41,661 nucleotides of DNA from a virus: positions 1-41,661 of IMG/VR virus record IMGVR_UViG_3300047312_000054; one strand, written 5' to 3'. Below, piece after piece: positions 1 to 6,769 of the stretch. Position numbers and translations under genes: made by a program. The notes under the pieces were generated by a model that saw nothing but the letters and a program-made list of their open reading frames with translations, had not been told where the DNA came from and made no database searches. Position 1 is the stretch's first letter, and each line of letters opens with the position of its first letter.

Positions 1-18
1 GTCGCGGCGGCGAGCTAG
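1..18 (+). CDS. 3' end of the lipoprotein gene (partial)
   Basis: The first 18 bases encode the last residues VAAAS and a TAG stop. They equal the end of the lipoprotein gene at 38946-39293. The gene is cut only by the window edge. Confidence 0.85.
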   Translation, partial: VAAAS

Positions 19-41
19 CCGACGCGCCATTCCACTCAATT

Positions 42-1580
42 ATGAAACGTACATTTTTTTGGTTATTTTTCGTACCAGCGGTAATCGCGGCGGCGTCTAG
101 GGCGCACGCCGCTCCGGTTCCTGGCGTGAACCTCCGCGCTGGGCAATCGGTCACGGTTAGTTGCAAATCCGGCCCCGCTACGCCCACCCCGATCGCCACG
201 CCGACGCCGACTGTTACGCCTTCGCCCATTCCCAGCCCCACCCCGACCCCTGTCGCCACGCCGACGCCAGTACCCTTGGGTGCGCCGATGAAGGCCAACG
301 ATTTCTTGAACACGATGGGCGCCGACACCCACATCATCCAGGGGCATGAGACCACGAACGCGGTCATCAACGGATTGGCCTACACGGGACTGCGCAATAT
401 CCGCGATGACGCCACGCATAACACCTCGGGCGCTGGCTCTGTAGCCAGTCTGTGCGCGGTCCACGCTGCCACGGGCGCGATGGTGGATGAGTTGCCGATC
501 GTTGACGCCGACCCGAACAATATCGCGGATACCAAGGCGATGTACGAGCAGCTCGCGATCTGTGGCGCGATGCTCGCGGCCGAGGGTCCGAACGAGCCCA
601 ACAATTTCAGCTTTCACTACCTCGGCAACCAATGCGGACCCTTTGGCGGTTCGTGGTTCGCCTGCGCTCAGTATCAGCGCGATCTCTACCAACTGGTGCA
701 TACCGACCCGTTGCTGGCGGGTAAGCAGGTTTGGGGTCAGACCAACGTGGGCGCGCAGACCGAGAACGAGGACCTGCAATGGCTGACGATACCGCCCGGT
801 GCGAACGTCCCGCTCCCTGTCGGAACGCAGTTCGCCGACGTCGCCAACACGCACAATTATCTAAGCGGCAATGGCGCGTCCAGCAACACGCCAATCGATA
901 ATCATGTGTGGTATGCAGAGTCCGTCGCGCGCAGCGGCCCCTACGCGGGGCTGTGGGACTTGTGCAACGAATACACTGGCGCGACCTGGGCGCACGGGTT
1001 TCCCGCCGCGGTTCCATGCGAGGCGGCCAATTCGCAGAACTTCATGCCGAAGGTCACCACCGAGACTAACTTCTTCCCGAGCCCCACACAGACTACGCTG
1101 CAAGGGAAGATGATCGTCGATCTGTACCTGCAGGCGGCGCGGATGGGATTCGCCAACACGTTCGTCTATTTGCTCTTCAACGAGGGGTCGCAGGGTGGCG
1201 CATTCTTCAACACCAATGGCGACGAGGGCGACGCGGGCAATGCGACCGCGCTAGGCATCTACACCCATAATATGACGACGATTCTCGCCGATACATCGTC
1301 GGCTTTTACGCTAGTGCCGGTGTCTTACTCCATCACCGGCTTGCCGGCGACCGGCTACAGCCTGCTCTTGCAAAAGAGCAATGGCACTTACGAGTTGGCG
1401 GTTTGGGGCGAAGCATTCGCCAGTCAGACCTCGACGCCAGTTACGGTGAATCTGGGTTCGGTACGCCCGAACGTGCGCATCTACGATCCGACGATTGGGG
1501 CGGCCCCGATAACGACGCTGGCGAACGTGAGCTCGGTGCCAGTGACGCTGGTAGATCACCCGCTAATCGTGGAGTTCTGA
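42..1580 (+). CDS. Secreted glycoside hydrolase-like protein, clan GH-A type (left copy)
   Basis: The 512-aa product begins with a Sec signal peptide (cleavage likely after Ala-His-Ala, about residue 23). A Thr-Pro-rich linker follows at about 45-80. The domain from about 83 to 410 looks like a TIM-barrel glycosidase, then comes a C-terminal beta-rich domain. The Asn184-Glu185-Pro186 motif resembles the acid/base site of clan GH-A enzymes. Glu341, in a Thr-Glu-Thr-Asn context, is a candidate nucleophile. I infer export and cleavage of a surface or capsular polysaccharide; the substrate is unknown. No clear Shine-Dalgarno precedes the start, and the first 40 bases are AT-rich, unlike neighbouring genes. 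Together with the flanking repeats this suggests an acquired cassette. It could be a depolymerase acting in trans or a lysogenic-conversion gene. Confidence 0.7.
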   Translation: MKRTFFWLFFVPAVIAAASRAHAAPVPGVNLRAGQSVTVSCKSGPATPTPIATPTPTVTPSPIPSPTPTPVATPTPVPLGAPMKANDFLNTMGADTHIIQGHETTNAVINGLAYTGLRNIRDDATHNTSGAGSVASLCAVHAATGAMVDELPIVDADPNNIADTKAMYEQLAICGAMLAAEGPNEPNNFSFHYLGNQCGPFGGSWFACAQYQRDLYQLVHTDPLLAGKQVWGQTNVGAQTENEDLQWLTIPPGANVPLPVGTQFADVANTHNYLSGNGASSNTPIDNHVWYAESVARSGPYAGLWDLCNEYTGATWAHGFPAAVPCEAANSQNFMPKVTTETNFFPSPTQTTLQGKMIVDLYLQAARMGFANTFVYLLFNEGSQGGAFFNTNGDEGDAGNATALGIYTHNMTTILADTSSAFTLVPVSYSITGLPATGYSLLLQKSNGTYELAVWGEAFASQTSTPVTVNLGSVRPNVRIYDPTIGAAPITTLANVSSVPVTLVDHPLIVEF

Positions 1581-1590
1581 TGAAAAGAGG

Positions 1591-1615
1591 TCGCCGACAA
1601 AGGTTGCGGCGGCGA
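1591..1615. terminator. Possible hairpin between convergent genes
   Basis: TCGCCG at 1591-1596 can pair with CGGCGA at 1610-1615 (or CGCCG with CGGCG at 1607-1611). It lies in the 36-bp gap between the glycosidase stop and the opposing exonuclease stop. There is no T-run, so at best it is a weak bidirectional terminator. Confidence 0.25.
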
Positions 1616-1616
1616 G

Positions 1617-2483
1617 CTAATCCTTCGCTTCCTTGATCGTCCAGTAATCTTCGCCGCGCTTCCGGTATGGCGCAAGGTTCACGCCAGCGGCCTCCAGCGC
1701 CTTCTGATCCAGCGTCATGCGGCCGCGCGTGCGCGTGATAGTCAGCGGCCCGATCTGGTTTGTCGCGCCGGTGCAGACCGCCAGCAGCTTCGCCTTGAGC
1801 TTCTTTGTCTCGCGCTCGATGCGGCCGGCCTCCAGCGTCAGCGCGGCATACTCGGCCGCGATCGCCAGCAGCGCGGGCTCAACGATCTCGACGCTACCCT
1901 GATAGGTAGGAATTTCGGGTGGCGTGCGGTTGACGACATTCCACCAGAACGCGCGCTCCTTCTCGAATAGCTCAGCCTGGTACGCCGCGTCGGGCTCGAC
2001 CGGCACCAGCACTCCATCTTCGCCGTCGAAGCTCCAGTAGTGGAGCACCTTGGCCCCGAGCACCATCAGGATATGCTGCGCTTGAGCCCAATATTCGAAT
2101 GGAACGGTCCCTTCCTTGGCCTCGTTGTGCATCGCGCGACCAACCCATTTGATTTCGACGGGCGTCTCGGTGTCGAGGTCGTAGCCATCGAGGGACGCGC
2201 GGAGCCATTCGTGCTCGTGATGGACGGCCAGCGTCGGGACCGGCGCAAGGCCGGTTTCCATCGTGTAGGCGATGCGCGCGACGGCCTCGAGGTCCTTGCC
2301 GCGCTGCTGCGCCCAGTTGGACGGATCCTCGGCGACGAGGCCGGTCTTGATCTGCCATAGCTCGGTGAGCGTCGTGTACGGGGACGCGCCCATGACGACC
2401 GGCGCGTCGCTGCCACCGATGCCGCCGCGGCGCCACTCCAACCATTCCGGCGAGCCTTGGGCGAACGCTGGCGCGGGATTCAC
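1617..2483 (-). CDS. YqaJ-family viral recombinase / lambda-type exonuclease
   Basis: The product is a DNA exonuclease of the PD-(D/E)XK superfamily. In phages these resect double-strand ends and hand single strands to an annealing protein. Visible motifs are the N-terminal GGSDAPVVMG segment, with Asp99 followed by Glu110-Ile-Lys112, which fits the D...ExK metal site. I chose the GTG start at 2483, giving 288 aa. It overlaps the TGA of the upstream gene (GTGA) and has AAGGAG six bases ahead; a longer in-frame extension to 2564 lacks this. It is last in the leftward early operon and probably partners the protein at 3452-4720. The copy at the right end differs at six residues. Confidence 0.85.
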   Translation of the reverse strand: MNPAPAFAQGSPEWLEWRRGGIGGSDAPVVMGASPYTTLTELWQIKTGLVAEDPSNWAQQRGKDLEAVARIAYTMETGLAPVPTLAVHHEHEWLRASLDGYDLDTETPVEIKWVGRAMHNEAKEGTVPFEYWAQAQHILMVLGAKVLHYWSFDGEDGVLVPVEPDAAYQAELFEKERAFWWNVVNRTPPEIPTYQGSVEIVEPALLAIAAEYAALTLEAGRIERETKKLKAKLLAVCTGATNQIGPLTITRTRGRMTLDQKALEAAGVNLAPYRKRGEDYWTIKEAKD

Positions 2484-2869
2484 GGCGTCTCCTTCGGCGC
2501 GGGGTGGGCGGCGTCGTAAACTTTCACCCACGTTTGCGCCCGCATGTACTGATTCGGCGTGCATGGGGTCAGCGTAGCCGTTAGCTCGACGAACTCCCGC
2601 GCCTTGGCCAGCGTTGCCTCCTGCTCGCGCACGCGGTCGTTGAGGAAGCGCACCGTCTCGCGGAGACTGGTTAGCTCGGCCCCGCGTTCGATGCAGTGAT
2701 CGAAATGTTCAGCGGCTTGCTCGCGGAGGCTGGTTAGCTCGGCGTCCTGTCCACGAATGTGGGCGATGAGTTGACGTACCACACCCGCTCCGATGGTTGC
2801 GGTGCGATCGTCCGCGACAAACTCAGCAAGTTCGCGGTATTCTTCGATTTCTTCCTTCGTCAACATCAC
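2480..2869 (-). CDS. Coiled-coil early phage protein, function unknown
   Basis: The 129-aa acidic protein has a helical heptad-like middle (about residues 40-100) in which an Asp/Gly-Ala-Glu-Leu-Thr-Ser-Leu-Arg-Glu phrase occurs twice. No enzyme motif is visible. Its start overlaps the stop of the upstream gene and its stop overlaps the GTG of the exonuclease, so it is probably translationally coupled. Either of two adjacent ATG codons could be used. A structural or accessory role to recombination is possible, but only the position suggests it. Confidence 0.6.
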   Translation of the reverse strand: MMLTKEEIEEYRELAEFVADDRTATIGAGVVRQLIAHIRGQDAELTSLREQAAEHFDHCIERGAELTSLRETVRFLNDRVREQEATLAKAREFVELTATLTPCTPNQYMRAQTWVKVYDAAHPAPKETP

Positions 2870-3081
2870 TTCACCTTCCGGTCACGGTATGGTTTCCAGC
2901 CGACCCATTTGCCGATGTACACTACCCTCCCCGGATGCACGACAAACTCAGCGCCGCATTCGTCGCATAAGAACATTTGTGACGCTCCACCTTCGGGTCC
3001 GGGACGCCATAGACTATTACCATGACAAGGATGGGCCTTATCTAGCAACGCGCGGTCCGACGCTTCCACGAACGCCATCAC
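2866..3081 (-). CDS. Small zinc-binding protein
   Basis: The 71-aa product contains a CDEC knuckle in the middle (about residues 39-42) and a single Cys-His pair near residue 20, consistent with a small zinc site. The C-terminus is basic and aromatic. It overlaps both neighbours by four bases within the early operon. I recognise no family. Confidence 0.6.
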   Translation of the reverse strand: MMAFVEASDRALLDKAHPCHGNSLWRPGPEGGASQMFLCDECGAEFVVHPGRVVYIGKWVGWKPYRDRKVK

Positions 3082-3455
3082 TTCACCTCCAGGCTGGCCG
3101 TCGCGCGGATGACGGCGGCGGCGAGCAGCCCCCGAAAACCACCAACACCATCTAATTCAATGCATCCATCCGAGAACAACTCGACGCTCATGTCGCATTG
3201 TTCCACCAGGTTGACGAGCATCTGCCAGAGTAGTTCGTCGGTGACGACGGGCATGGGGATGTCGTGCGGTTTGTATACGGTTGTGCTTCGATTTTCCGTA
3301 AAGTCAAATCCGCAGATTTTGCATAACGTATGCCGCTCAACATTATAGGTGAGGGGGTTACTAGACCGTTCGCATCGCTGCCCCGGCTTCCACAGACCTG
3401 CGTTAACCAGCGCTTGCTGCCACTGGGCCTCGGTGACTCCGGCGGGTAGGTTCAT
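3078..3455 (-). CDS. Early phage protein with one CxxC pair, function unknown
   Basis: The 125-aa protein has an N-terminal helix resembling small helical phage proteins, then Cys-Lys-Ile-Cys at about residues 45-48. The C-terminal half is more conserved-looking, acidic and hydrophobic. It may bind zinc or nucleic acid. Four-base overlaps with both neighbours indicate coupled translation. Confidence 0.6.
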   Translation of the reverse strand: MNLPAGVTEAQWQQALVNAGLWKPGQRCERSSNPLTYNVERHTLCKICGFDFTENRSTTVYKPHDIPMPVVTDELLWQMLVNLVEQCDMSVELFSDGCIELDGVGGFRGLLAAAVIRATASLEVK

Positions 3456-4720
3456 TGCCCCACCGCCTTCTGCACTTCGGCGACGATCTGATCGTAGCGC
3501 GCCTTCGGAATATCGCGGCTGTGTTCGAAGCCGAATTGCCCGAGTATTTCCTTGAGCAAGGGACCGTCGCCCTTCGCGATCGCATAGAGCCGCTTGCCTT
3601 GCGCATCGCTGATGAGGGCCGCGTTGGCATTCTGCTCGCGGATGCGCTGCTCGGTTCCGTTGATGATGGTCTCGGCGCGCTTGATCGATTCGTCCGAAGC
3701 TGGCGCGGGATCGGCATTCTCCGGGAAGTCGATATCGCCGGCGTGAAGGTCGGCTTCGGGCGCCGGTTGATCCTGCGGGCCTTCGGTGCGGACATACTCC
3801 GCGAGCCGCGTCATCATTAGCTGGAAATCGGCGACGGTGACTTCACCCCATTTCTTACGATTGAGTGCGTGGAGCTGCTCGCCCAGCCACTTATCGCCAG
3901 CCTCGGCGCTGCCGGCCGCCTTGTGCGCGGCGTCCACGAGGGCCTTGCGCTGCTGCGAAGTAGCCGGGTCGGTGGGCTTCTGGCGCGAGCCCATGTCGAT
4001 AACATCGAGGCTGTTCGGATCGACGCCGTTAGCGGGTGGCTTCCGCGCGCGAAGGTTCTCTTCCAAATCTTCGAGGTCCTGTGTGAAGATGTCCGACGCG
4101 GCGGTTCCGTTGAGCACTGCGGCGACCAGCGCGCGCTTATCGGCCATCTTGAGGACGGTGTTCCACTGGTCAGCGAGATCATCGTTAGCCTTACGGCCTA
4201 CTTCCTGACTCTCGATCGAGGCGATCTCCTCGGGCGTCTGGAATTGCGCGCCGCACCCGTCTTTTTTTGCCCAACAGTAATAGCCCGCGTCCTTTTTGCT
4301 CTTGAACACGGCGGCGACTCCACACTTCGGGCAGGCGCGCTCCGCGCGGCGATAGGCGTACTTGCTCTCGTGCGTCGAGCCCATGCCGGAGCCAGTGGCA
4401 ACCAACGTTCCGCTGGGTGAGTGGATCAGCCGACAGGTGGAAGTCACCGTGAGATGCCCACCAGGCTCGCGATCGGTCTGATGAGAGTATTCGGGCGAGA
4501 AGCGGAACATCAGGCAGAGCTTTTCCGCGCCCGGCTTGAGCAGGGTTTTCTTCTGGCCGGTGCCGGGGATGACGCCGTAGTGCTCGCCGTCGATCAGGGC
4601 GACCTTCATCAACTCCTGAATCTTCTTGGTCTGGGCGAGCACCATTTCGACGCTCATCTCCTGAGCCATCGCCACGGCTTGCTCGTCGCGGACTGCTACT
4701 GCGGTTGTCTCGGTGGTCAT
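3452..4720 (-). CDS. Probable recombination / ssDNA-annealing partner protein with a zinc knuckle
   Basis: The 422-aa protein has an N-terminal domain with the phrases DGEHYGVIPGTG (about 44-55) and KKTLLKPGAEKL (about 57-68). This domain is widespread in phages next to exonuclease genes. A zinc knuckle with Cys130-x2-Cys133 and Cys149/Cys156 follows, then a helix with an ADKRALVAAVL phrase and a long polar C-terminal part. Pairing with a YqaJ exonuclease in one operon suggests a two-component annealing system. The assignment as an annealing protein is inference; it could instead be a DNA-binding accessory protein. The start is the ATG at 4720, next to the stop of the upstream gene. Confidence 0.55.
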   Translation of the reverse strand: MTTETTAVAVRDEQAVAMAQEMSVEMVLAQTKKIQELMKVALIDGEHYGVIPGTGQKKTLLKPGAEKLCLMFRFSPEYSHQTDREPGGHLTVTSTCRLIHSPSGTLVATGSGMGSTHESKYAYRRAERACPKCGVAAVFKSKKDAGYYCWAKKDGCGAQFQTPEEIASIESQEVGRKANDDLADQWNTVLKMADKRALVAAVLNGTAASDIFTQDLEDLEENLRARKPPANGVDPNSLDVIDMGSRQKPTDPATSQQRKALVDAAHKAAGSAEAGDKWLGEQLHALNRKKWGEVTVADFQLMMTRLAEYVRTEGPQDQPAPEADLHAGDIDFPENADPAPASDESIKRAETIINGTEQRIREQNANAALISDAQGKRLYAIAKGDGPLLKEILGQFGFEHSRDIPKARYDQIVAEVQKAVGQ

Positions 4721-4722
4721 TG

Positions 4723-4992
4723 CTAAGGCTCCATCCAGTGAGTTTCGGGGTTGTGGTTTAGCGCGTAATGCTGATCGTAATGGGTCTGGCAGAACGCCTT
4801 GTGATGCGCGGAGCAGCTAAAGCCGCAGGTGTAGTAGGAGAACAGGCGCTCGCCGCAGGTAGAGCACGGCACAGAGCGGCTCATGCTGCCCGACACGCGT
4901 GCCACGCCCTCGCGCCACCTGACGTAGTGCGGGTTAAGCTGCTTGCCGAATAGGAGATCGAGGGCGTCTAGGACTGGTGCAGCGCTCATCAC
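4723..4992 (-). CDS. Cys/His-rich zinc-binding protein
   Basis: The 89-aa protein carries CSTC, a Cys-x-Phe-x-Cys run and several His residues between about residues 42 and 75, a pattern of a treble-clef or double zinc finger. The N-terminus is a hydrophobic helix without a signal sequence. It begins at one of two adjacent ATG codons (4992 or 4989) that overlap the upstream stop. A role in nucleic-acid or host-protein binding is plausible but unproven. Confidence 0.6.
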   Translation of the reverse strand: MMSAAPVLDALDLLFGKQLNPHYVRWREGVARVSGSMSRSVPCSTCGERLFSYYTCGFSCSAHHKAFCQTHYDQHYALNHNPETHWMEP

Positions 4993-5195
4993 TTCACTCC
5001 CAGATAGCTGGCGAGATGGCCCAGCATCGGCTGAAACGTGACATAGAGGCCGAAGGCGACCGCCGCCAGTATGAACAGGCCGTAGGCCACGGCGGTCACG
5101 GCGGTCAGGTCATATTCGCGCTTCGACTCGCGGAGCCAATCGCGCGTCGGGCTGCTCTGCTCGAACGGGCCGTGCTTGGTTGCTTCCGAGTTCAT
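4989..5195 (-). CDS. Single-pass membrane protein
   Basis: The 68-aa protein has a polar, charged N-terminus and one transmembrane helix at about residues 31-54. The N-terminus should lie in the cytoplasm. It sits among early genes rather than in the lysis block, so superinfection exclusion or membrane modification is a possible role. GGAGG-like sequence precedes the ATG. Confidence 0.55.
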   Translation of the reverse strand: MNSEATKHGPFEQSSPTRDWLRESKREYDLTAVTAVAYGLFILAAVAFGLYVTFQPMLGHLASYLGVK

Positions 5196-5207
5196 TGGCG
5201 GTCCTCC

Positions 5208-5423
5208 CTAGTCGAAATCGTCAGGTTCATCGCGGTCATCGCCGTGGGCCATCCACTTAAAAAACAGCGGAACGGTACAGCCGCACAGGTGGCAGAGCGC
5301 CCCATCCTCGTGATCCTCGATTGAGTGGCCGCAGTCGCATACACGAACGTCGCTATCGTCCGGACCGCCAGGGCCTTGCTGTAGCCACGTGTCGTAATCG
5401 AGGCTCTCGCGCGGGCGGCTCAT
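5208..5423 (-). CDS. Acidic zinc-ribbon-like protein
   Basis: The 71-aa protein has Cys-Asp-Cys-Gly-His and Cys-His-Leu-Cys-Gly-Cys clusters in the middle and a very acidic C-terminus rich in Asp. The spacing fits a small zinc ribbon. The start overlaps the TGA of the gene at 5420-5587 (ATGA). Function unknown. Confidence 0.6.
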   Translation of the reverse strand: MSRPRESLDYDTWLQQGPGGPDDSDVRVCDCGHSIEDHEDGALCHLCGCTVPLFFKWMAHGDDRDEPDDFD

Positions 5424-5587
5424 CGCGGCCCATCCTTACGCGCAAAGCCCTCGACGATGTAGCTAGTTTCGCAGGCGAGACGCACTTCATCGGGATCGGC
5501 GGAATGTGCGACCACCATTGCCAATCCTTTGATGATCAGCGCCCGTTCAGCGCTGCTCAGTTCGATTGCTCGCAGAGACCCGGTCAC
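5420..5587 (-). CDS. Small early protein (55 aa), GTG start
   Basis: The short reading frame starts with GTG at 5587. The start overlaps the previous TGA by GTGA, and its own TGA overlaps the next ATG. Perfect coupling on both sides is the main evidence that it is translated. The product is helical, ends in a charged Lys-Asp-Gly-Pro-Arg tail and has one Cys. No family is recognised. Confidence 0.55.
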   Translation of the reverse strand: MTGSLRAIELSSAERALIIKGLAMVVAHSADPDEVRLACETSYIVEGFARKDGPR

Positions 5588-5838
5588 AGGCCCTCTCCTT
5601 TAATTCGCCGCACCTTGGCGTGCCGGTCTGCGATCAGCGCCTCCAGCGGCGCGGCTGAGGCCTCACGGAAGCTCCGATGCGCGACGGCCAGCGCATGGAC
5701 CTCGCGCGAAGTCTGCGGGCGCTCATAGAGCGGGATGGCGTCGAAGAACTCCTGCGAGTCATTGCCGTTGCGGGCGAGTTCGGCGACCAGAATCATGCCG
5801 TGGCGCACGGCGCGGTACTTCTCTCTCGATAACCCCAT
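5584..5838 (-). CDS. First gene of the leftward early operon, function unknown
   Basis: I chose the ATG at 5838, giving 84 aa, because GGGAGG lies about eight bases upstream. In-frame ATGs further up lack a ribosome site and run into the promoter. The protein is small, helical and rich in Arg and Glu. Being first after the promoter suggests an early regulatory or host-directed protein; that is inference only. Confidence 0.6.
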   Translation of the reverse strand: MGLSREKYRAVRHGMILVAELARNGNDSQEFFDAIPLYERPQTSREVHALAVAHRSFREASAAPLEALIADRHAKVRRIKGEGL

Positions 5839-5871
5839 TGACCGTTCCTCCCTTTGTGCGTTCATGCTTAG

Positions 5872-5901
5872 TATGTAGCGCAGGCTATATAGTTCTGTCA
5901 A
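5872..5901 (-). promoter_or_regulatory. Leftward early promoter
   Basis: On the minus strand a perfect TTGACA (-35, 5896-5901) is followed after 18 bp by TACATA (-10, 5872-5877). The AT-rich spacer stands out from the surrounding GC-rich sequence. It would start the mRNA about 20-30 bases ahead of the ribosome site of the gene at 5584-5838. Confidence 0.6.
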
Positions 5902-5944
5902 TAGGGTTGCGCCGATATATTTCGTATGATAGAAATTCTGGTAA

Positions 5945-6145
5945 ATGATGAGCGTGGGAAAAAAGAAAATCGTCGCGTGGGAGTACCGTTGCGAGCGCTG
6001 CACCTATGAGTGGAAGTCCTTCGCCGACCGCCCGCCGCGCAACTGCCCCGCGTGCAATTCGCCCTACTGGGATCGGCCTCGTCGCGATGGCGAGGCTCCC
6101 GTCGCGAAGCCCAGACCGCGCAAAAGTCCCGCAAAGCGCAAATAA
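5945..6145 (+). CDS. Small zinc-ribbon protein, FmdB-like
   Basis: The 66-aa protein has a Cys-Glu-Arg-Cys knuckle near the N-terminus and a second Cys-Pro-Ala-Cys knuckle about 20 residues later, followed by a Lys/Arg/Pro-rich tail. This is the usual zinc ribbon of small regulatory phage proteins. It lies between the divergent early promoters, so a regulatory role is likely. A second ATG three bases downstream could be the true start, and no strong ribosome site is seen. Confidence 0.6.
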   Translation: MMSVGKKKIVAWEYRCERCTYEWKSFADRPPRNCPACNSPYWDRPRRDGEAPVAKPRPRKSPAKRK

Positions 6146-6299
6146 GTACGGTCGCATCGCGCTTCCATTTGACGCCTCGCGGTAGATGCGATTATCGTCA
6201 GCGCTGGCTCTGTTCACACTTTGCCCACTTGCGGTCACTACGGCTTGGCTCGTAGTTCAATCCGAAACATAGCTCGGAGGATTTATGCCTGATGGTTGA

Positions 6300-6329
6300 A
6301 GAATAGTCGCACGCTGGACATTTTGTCAA
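6300..6329 (-). promoter_or_regulatory. Second leftward promoter overlapping operator 1
   Basis: On the minus strand a perfect TTGACA (6324-6329) is followed after 18 bp by TATTCT (6300-6305; four of six match TATAAT). Its -35 overlaps operator copy 1. Transcripts would run antisense to the zinc-ribbon gene and could enter the early operon. Confidence 0.45.
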
Positions 6330-6348
6330 CTCAGATGAACATTTTGTC
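6317..6348. promoter_or_regulatory. Twin operator-like palindromes
   Basis: ACATTTTGTC occurs at 6318-6327 and again at 6339-6348, exactly 21 bp (two helical turns) apart. The first copy is part of GACA-TTT-TGTC, an 11-bp palindrome at 6317-6327. The whole block is bounded by TGGACA and TGTCCA. It sits between the -35 elements of the two divergent promoters. The likely ligand is the regulator encoded just downstream. Confidence 0.6.
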
Positions 6349-6358
6349 CAAAAATCTA

Positions 6359-6387
6359 TTGACATTGGGTTTGAGTGCCAGTATCGT
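6359..6387 (+). promoter_or_regulatory. Rightward promoter for the regulator-integrase operon
   Basis: TTGACA (6359-6364), 17-bp spacer and TATCGT (6382-6387; four of six match). Transcription would start at about 6394, some 14 bases ahead of the ATG at 6408. This rules out a longer reading frame from 6375. Confidence 0.6.
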
Positions 6388-6407
6388 TGCGAATATGCTT
6401 CCGTCCT

Positions 6408-6764
6408 ATGAAAAAGCGGAAGCGTCGTTCAAAAAGAGCTAGTGGCGAAAATAAGTGGGTAAAGTTTGCGTTCAGGCAGTGGGAACGCCAACAAAGGTAT
6501 CTCGAGGATATGAAAGCAAAAGGCAGCACACCGCCGAATCATCCGCCCGATGCGCCGTGGGACTGGCTGGGCTTCGCCATTCACCAGATGGGCGGCCCCG
6601 GACAGGCCGCACAGAGGCTCGGCGTATCCCGACAGACGCTCTACACGTACCTTGAGGAAGGGCTCGGGAGCGCCAAGTTCAGCACCGTATTGAAGATTGC
6701 GAAGGAAACGCGCATCCCGCTTGAGTATCTACGGGAAGGCGCGCCTGATCCGGCGCACGTCTAA
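6408..6764 (+). CDS. Helix-turn-helix regulator (candidate repressor or Cro-like protein)
   Basis: The 118-aa product starts with a Lys/Arg-rich segment. Its C-terminal half holds a helix-turn-helix of the Cro/CI or YdaS kind: the phrase GQAAQRLGVSRQTLYTYLEE near residues 68-87 has the typical Ala-x3-Gly-Val-Ser turn. The ATG at 6408 was chosen because the promoter overlaps the upstream extension. There is no self-cleavage domain, so SOS induction would need another route. It is transcribed with the integrase. Which state it enforces cannot be told from sequence. Confidence 0.65.
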   Translation: MKKRKRRSKRASGENKWVKFAFRQWERQQRYLEDMKAKGSTPPNHPPDAPWDWLGFAIHQMGGPGQAAQRLGVSRQTLYTYLEEGLGSAKFSTVLKIAKETRIPLEYLREGAPDPAHV

Positions 6765-6769
6765 AGGGA

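Larger units (their letters stand above)
4..1619 (+). repeat. Glycosidase cassette bounded by near-perfect 20-bp direct repeats
   Basis: AAGGTYGCGGCGGCGAGCTA occurs with one mismatch (Y = C or T) on either side of the glycoside hydrolase gene. The full left copy is seen at 39273-39292; here its last 14 bases are 4-17. The right copy is 1600-1619, repeated at 40875-40894. The left copy encodes the last residues and stop of the lipoprotein gene. The right copy supplies the stop codon of the opposing exonuclease gene. The repeats are 1,602 bp apart. The layout suggests a cassette gained, or able to be lost, by recombination between short repeats. Confidence 0.6.
1..2386. repeat. Left copy of the terminal overlap (direct repeat with 39276-41661)
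   Basis: This stretch recurs at the right end with an offset of 39,275. By eye, 1-1775 is identical in both copies. From 1776 on there are about 36 substitutions in 611 bp and no indels. It holds the tail of the lipoprotein gene, the glycoside hydrolase gene and most of the exonuclease gene. A true terminal redundancy should be identical throughout. Two strain haplotypes joined where a circular or permuted genome closes is the better explanation. Features inside it are listed at both ends but probably exist once per genome. Confidence 0.93.
6146..6407. promoter_or_regulatory. Control region without genes: operators and divergent promoters
   Basis: This 262-bp stretch has no convincing gene. 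Its right third is AT-rich. It holds two operator-like palindromes (6317-6348), a leftward promoter (6300-6329) and a rightward promoter (6359-6387), each described separately. The left half, 6146-6290, shows nothing I can name. The arrangement is that of a lysis-lysogeny switch next to a helix-turn-helix gene. Confidence 0.6.

Noticed and set aside
5885-6238. 117-aa minus-strand frame under the leftward promoter region
   Set aside because: It is antisense to the clear zinc-ribbon gene at 5945-6145 and covers the early promoter.
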